Assembly (NCBI GenBank): GCA_025093555.1 | Contig: JAIWNF010000035.1 | Location: 1 to 64,000 of the forward strand | Origin: Circinella umbellata | Taxonomy: Eukaryota > Mucoromycota > Mucoromycetes > Mucorales > Lichtheimiaceae | Length of the DNA: 64,000 nt | Direction: 5' to 3' | Translations under genes and position numbers: made by a program | Part shown: in pieces, positions 59,361-64,000 of the stretch | Layout: every line of letters begins with the position of its first letter | Numbering within the stretch: the stretch's first letter is position 1 | Notes under the pieces: model-generated | Seen by the model: the letters and a program-made list of their open reading frames with translations, nothing else | Databases searched by the model: none | What the model was told of the DNA's origin: nothing

Positions 59361-62300
59361 ATGACCGCTCATACCAGCGTAATGACGGATCGAAGAAGTG
59401 GGATGATTCAATCATTAGGTTATCCACAAACGAGTACGATCGTCAGCCGAGCAGTAGCTGCTGCAGCTGCGAATAATCACCACCACAGTACAAGTAGTAG
59501 GCGTGGTGGAAGAAGTTCAAAACGTTATTCTGTATCAGCTTTTTATTCTATGGCTGCAGAACAAGACGTTGAAGTAGAAGACGAACTTGCACAAGGTTTT
59601 ATTATTATTTATATATTTTTACATATTATATATATATATATATTGACTCGAATATATATATATACTTATATAGCACAACGTACATTACGTGATATGAAAT
59701 CCAAGATTTCGGCACAGTCAAAAAAGAATTTTATGCTTGAACGCGATGTTCGTTTTCTTGATTCAAGAATTGCTTTGTTGATTCAAAATAGAATGGCATT
59801 AGATGAGGTAACAAGAAGGTTTAAAAGAAGTTTTTTTTGGGAAAGGGAGTGGATCTTAATATATATTAATATATATTTATATATTAGCAAAATGAAGTTG
59901 CTTCTCACTTGGAAGAACATGACGATGATAATGATGATCATTATCCAGATGATAGAAAAATGCAACAATATGGGAATTTATTTTTTTTACTTCAAAGTGA
60001 ACCGAGACATATTGCAACATTATGTCGATTAGTTAGTTTGGCCGAAATTGATACTTTATTACAAACAGTGATGTTTACATTATATGGTAATCAATATGAA
60101 AGTCGTGAAGAACATTTATTATTGACTATGTTCCAGGTAAAACTATATAAAATGAATAGGAAGAAAAGGAAGAAAGGAAAAGGAGAAAGGGAAAAACTAA
60201 AATTAAAAGAGTAGAATGTACTTGCAGCACAATTTGAAACAACAGCAGAATTTACATCATTACTTCGAGCTAATACACCTGTATCACGTATGATGACGAC
60301 TTATACACGTCGAGGACCTGGACAATCTTATTTAAAATCTGTATTGTCTGATAAAATTAATGATTTAATTGAACAAAAAAATTTAAACTTGCAGATTAAT
60401 CCATTAAAGGTAAAAATAGATACTATTACTGTTATCAAAGAAATAAACTCACATATAAATATACATATATATATATATGTATATATATATATATTAGATA
60501 CAAGAAGAAATTATTGAACGTGCTGAAATGGAAAATGGGGGTGAATCTGGTATAGTCAAAAGTGTATCCGTAGAAGAAGCGGCAGCGGATCCACATGTCA
60601 AAGCTTTTCTTGAACCACGTTTACGAACATTGATTGATTTAGCCAATTCTTTTTTGACTACCATTATTAATTCACTGGATCAAGTACCTTATGGTATTCG
60701 ATGGATTTGTAAACAAATTCGTTCTTTAACAAAACGTAAATATCCGGATGCAAGTGAATATGCTATATCCTCTTTAATTGGTGGATTTTTCTTTTTACGT
60801 TTTGTAAATCCAGCCATTGTCACACCACAAGCTTACATGCTTGTAGATGGTAATCCAAGTAATCATGCAAGAACTACTTTAACATTGGTAACAAAAAAAT
60901 TGAAGAAAACTCTTTTATTTATAAAATAGAAACATAAACTCATAAACTAATATTATTCTTTTATATTTTTTTTTAGATTGCTAAAATGTTACAAAATCTT
61001 GCCAACAAACCAACGTATGCAAAAGAAGTTTATATGATTCCAACCAATCCATTTGTTGAAAATAACAAAACTCGTATCAACAAATTTTTAAATGATTTAT
61101 GTGAAGTAGGCGATTTTTATGAATCATTAGAAATGGATCAATATATGGCATTATCAAAAAAAGATATTATGATCAGTATTACACCCAATGAAATTTATAA
61201 TACACAAGCTTTACTTCAACACCATATTGATATTCTTGCAGCAAAAGAAACCGATCATTTAAGAATTTTAGTAACAGAGGTAGGCCCGGCGCCACCTCAA
61301 GTACCTAGAAAAGATAACAAACCTATTGAATTACCATTATTTAGTCGATGGGAAATGCCTATTCAAGGTAATTTATTATTATATTTATATATATGGTATC
61401 ATGGTAGTACAAACATTTATGCGAAATGGTTTATATATTTGATTAGATCTTACAACAACATTAATGTCAGAAAATAATATCACACAAAATGATATTTTGT
61501 ATATGGAAGCTAAAGCTATATTTGTACAACTGATACGTTCATTACCTTATCTTGCACGTAAACCTTTAAATTTACAACGCATCGCTGAAACGGCTGGTAC
61601 CGCTAATGATGCTCAACTTGTACGTAAAGGAATCAAAGTAAAAGAAATGTTAAGGGAATTAGAAGAAGCTGGAGTAACGGATCGACGGGACGGATATCAA
61701 TTACTTGTTGAAGAAATTACTCAAGAAATGCAACATTTGGGTGATTTAAAATTGAAAGTCATGGAAGAAATGCACTCATTGGAAAGTGTTTATCAAACCA
61801 TTCAAGATCACAATAATTATTTAAAGAGTCAATTGGAAAGTTATAAAGCTTATTTACAAAATGTCCGTATTCAAAGTGGAGGTGGTGACAAATCCAATAA
61901 AAAACAAGTCGGTATTGGTGTTCAAGTTGCTGAGGGTAAAGTCAAACAAAAGCCTGGTAAAATACATATGCAGGGTCCTGTCAAGTATACACATCAACAA
62001 CTTGAAAGAGAAGGAATTATTGCTGAGACTGAAGTACCAGAATATAGGTAAAACATTATTCTCATCGGGAAAGCCTTTCTTTTTATATATACTAAACTCT
62101 TCTTTTTCTAATTATTTAGACGAAGTAACATTTTCTTGACAATATCATCTCCTATTCCAGGAACTTTTATTATTTCATTACATTATAAAGGTAATCTATA
62201 CATTTATTTTTATATATATACATTTGTTTGATATAAATACTAATTCATTCTTCTTATTATGAAAGGCCGAGACAAACCTATTCTTGAAATTGATTTGAAA

Positions 62301-62517
62301 TTAGATGATTTATTGGAAAAACAACAAGACGGTGTAAAGTTATTAGATCTTGAGTATATTAAATTGGATGTTTCAAAAACTTTACAGTTACTCACTAAAA
62401 CATTCATGGCAAAAAATAAGTAAGTTTTCTGTTTGGGGAATAATAAAGATTAATTTATAGAGCTAATAATCTAATATAAATTATTCTTTATATTTTAGAA
62501 CTGGTTTCTTTTCTTAG
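59361..62517 (+). CDS. gap1: Ras GTPase-activating protein, Gap1/IQGAP-related, 812 aa
   Basis: Ten exons: 59361-59595, 59674-59807, 59888-60136, 60215-60409, 60498-60887, 60977-61367, 61447-62047, 62120-62190, 62266-62419, 62499-62517; 813 codons in one frame. Residues 1-75 are Ser/Ala-rich and basic; 80-125 look helical. The RasGAP domain spans about 150-430: the finger-loop arginine is R224 in LLRANTPVS, and the FLR motif [13 protein letters not shown] has R372. The RasGAP C-terminal (IQGAP-type) region lies at about 540-700, starting [11 protein letters not shown], with a coiled coil ([20 protein letters not shown]) and a beta-rich end. No calponin-homology or IQ repeats, so it is the fission-yeast Gap1 type rather than a true IQGAP. 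It switches off Ras in signalling for growth and morphogenesis. Convergent with NAT10/KRE33. Confidence 0.88.
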
Positions 62518-63259
62518 GACTCTTTCTCTCTCTCTCTCTCTCTCCTCCACCTAATAGCTTCTCATGCCCTTTTTCTTTCTCATCATTCAAACCTCTTTTT
62601 AACTATTATTTTATTATTATTTTACTATTATTATTATTATTTATTATTATATTTTCAACTACAACGTGCTTCATCTTTATTATTATTATACGCCATTATT
62701 TTCTTACTTTTTAAGTTATCTTTTTATAACATCCTCCTCACCCCCCTACTTTTTTTCTTCCTGACACCAAACCCCCCCCCAAAAAAAAAACAAAAATTAT
62801 GCTGTAGGAAAAGAAAAAACACATACATACACATACTTAATTTACTCTCGATCTATACATTTCTTGAAAGGGGTTTTATTTTCTTCTGCCCCCCCTCTCA
62901 CCAAAAACTCTCTCTCTTCCGTATATATATTACTCTTTTACAAAGTACACCCTTTTATTATTATTATTATTATTTTTTCATTCATATGAAATACTTCTAA
63001 GCTATGTAGGCAAAAAAAATCAATTACCAAAAAAAAAATAGTGTATTACATTTATTGATTATTGTTTATTTTGTACAAAGTTATAAAATTTGGTCTGTGT
63101 TATGTTTTGTGTGTGTGTGTGTGAAAAGAAAGAAGTTTTGATGAAAAAAGAAAATGCAATAAAAAGTATAAATAGATGATGTGTGTGTCAAGTGTAAAAA
63201 AAAAAAAAGAAATAGTGCGTCGGTGATGAAGGAAGAGGTAGTAAGGATATATAATCGAT
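62518..63259. terminator. Convergent 3' intergenic region
   Basis: 742 bp between the two stop codons. It contains a TC microsatellite (62521-62545), a TTATTA run (62610-62650), C and A homopolymers (62770-62790), GT runs (63109-63121) and AATAAA-like signals on both strands. Both genes presumably end here. Confidence 0.55.
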
Positions 63260-64000
63260 TTATGATCTTTGAGTCTTTTTCGACATTTTAACCTTTTTAG
63301 GTTTAAATTGCTTGTTTTCCTTTGCAATAATTTCATTGGCAGTTGGATTCTTACGTTTCTTTGAAGAAGCATTCTTGACACTCACAACCGATGCTTTACT
63401 TTTACCTTTATTCATAGCTTCTACTTGAGCTTGAGCATTTTCCCAATCTTTATCTTCACCTCCAATAGCATATTGTGACAAATCCAGCTTGTCAATGATT
63501 TCACGTTGCTTTGCTTTCAGTCCATCGACTACTTCATTACCAGCTGCTTTTAATTCATCATCCATCGATTCTTTTAAAGGTTTCCAAGCTTCATCATCTT
63601 CAATGTCACGACGATCTTCACCCATCATTTCATGATCTTCTTCAGCTGCGGCAGCAGCTTCGATTTCTTTTTTCTTACGTTTTAATTCAGGTGATTCTTC
63701 TTCAATAGCATTACTTTGAATTTCCGTATAGTATTGGCTGACCTTACGAACAATCTTGACAAACATAGCAAGGACTTGATTACCCGCTAATGACAATTCC
63801 TTTTCCAATTCATCCACGGATTTACGTTGTAAACCAATACCCATCAAAATAGAGCTTTGAACGCCAGATAATTTAATACCAGAAGCCATTTCATCACGGA
63901 AATACAAGGAAGCAACCGTAGGAATCAAATCAAGAATGACATGATAATCAAGCATATTGTTGGCATACGATTCTAAACGTTTTAAATCGTAGGGTGTGAA
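63260..64000 (-). CDS. KRE33: RNA cytidine acetyltransferase NAT10/Kre33, C-terminal part
   Basis: Last 246 codons; the gene continues beyond the window edge with the frame open to 64000 (FTPYDLKRLESYANNMLDYH). LDYHVILDLIPTVASLYF, LSGVQSSILMGIGLQRKSVD and LEKEL match the end of human NAT10. The tail has the DKLDLSQYAIGGEDKDWENA block and a Lys-rich end (SSKKRKNPTANE, KPKKVKMSKK) typical of nucleolar proteins. The enzyme makes N4-acetylcytidine on 18S rRNA and tRNA using acetyl-CoA and ATP, and is needed for small-subunit assembly in the nucleolus. The helicase and acetyltransferase domains lie outside the window. No intron in the visible part. Confidence 0.93.
   Translation of the reverse strand, partial: FTPYDLKRLESYANNMLDYHVILDLIPTVASLYFRDEMASGIKLSGVQSSILMGIGLQRKSVDELEKELSLAGNQVLAMFVKIVRKVSQYYTEIQSNAIEEESPELKRKKKEIEAAAAAEEDHEMMGEDRRDIEDDEAWKPLKESMDDELKAAGNEVVDGLKAKQREIIDKLDLSQYAIGGEDKDWENAQAQVEAMNKGKSKASVVSVKNASSKKRKNPTANEIIAKENKQFKPKKVKMSKKTQRS

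Overview
This looks like a window from the nuclear genome of a fungus, most likely an early-diverging one of the Mucoromycota (Mucorales-like). The DNA is very AT-rich. Genes are broken by many short introns (about 45-130 bp) with GTAAGT-like donors and TATATAG-like acceptors. The recognisable housekeeping genes (VPS68, a Gap1-type RasGAP, NAT10/KRE33, a TMEM209-like protein, kaptin and a JEN-type carboxylate permease) fit a filamentous fungus. I cannot name a genus. Splice sites were placed by eye. For the six main genes, including the hAT transposase, the summed exons keep one open frame throughout, which supports those models.

Left part (1-25 kb) is a transposon island. At 331-3497 lies an element with inverted arms of about 0.95 kb. 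Its core encodes a SWIM zinc finger, so I call it a MULE-like element. Next to it is a tnp2/DUF4218-type (CACTA/Plavaka-like) transposase gene (3657-6821, minus) with a divergent partner gene (6989 to about 8300, plus). At 9077-11378 is a non-coding palindrome with nearly identical arms of about 985 bp. At 11579-15850 is a complete hAT transposon with a 12-bp terminal inverted repeat, a perfect 8-bp target duplication and an intact 710-aa transposase. It sits in a diverged relative of the palindrome's loop. From 16.3 to 24.5 kb there are three decaying copies of one multi-exon gene family, a minisatellite and several dispersed repeats.

Middle part (25.9-44 kb) holds a small secreted peptide, kaptin (26781-29159, 11 exons), a JEN-type permease (32823-35773, 14 exons, including exons of 7 and 10 nt) and a TMEM209-like membrane protein (42024-43969, 9 exons). 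Between them are a three-copy dispersed repeat and eroded coding fragments.

Right part (44-57.6 kb) is poor in recognisable genes. It has a tandem array of about 272-bp units that carry an exon plus an intron, two spliced genes of unknown function, a possible small inverted-repeat element, and a second small secreted peptide built like the first. The last 6.4 kb is gene-dense: VPS68 (57668-58708), a Gap1-like RasGAP (59361-62517) and, convergent to it, the C-terminal part of the RNA cytidine acetyltransferase NAT10/KRE33, which runs off the window end.

The genes do not form a pathway. The layout contrasts repeat-rich, fast-changing compartments with compact conserved-gene compartments.
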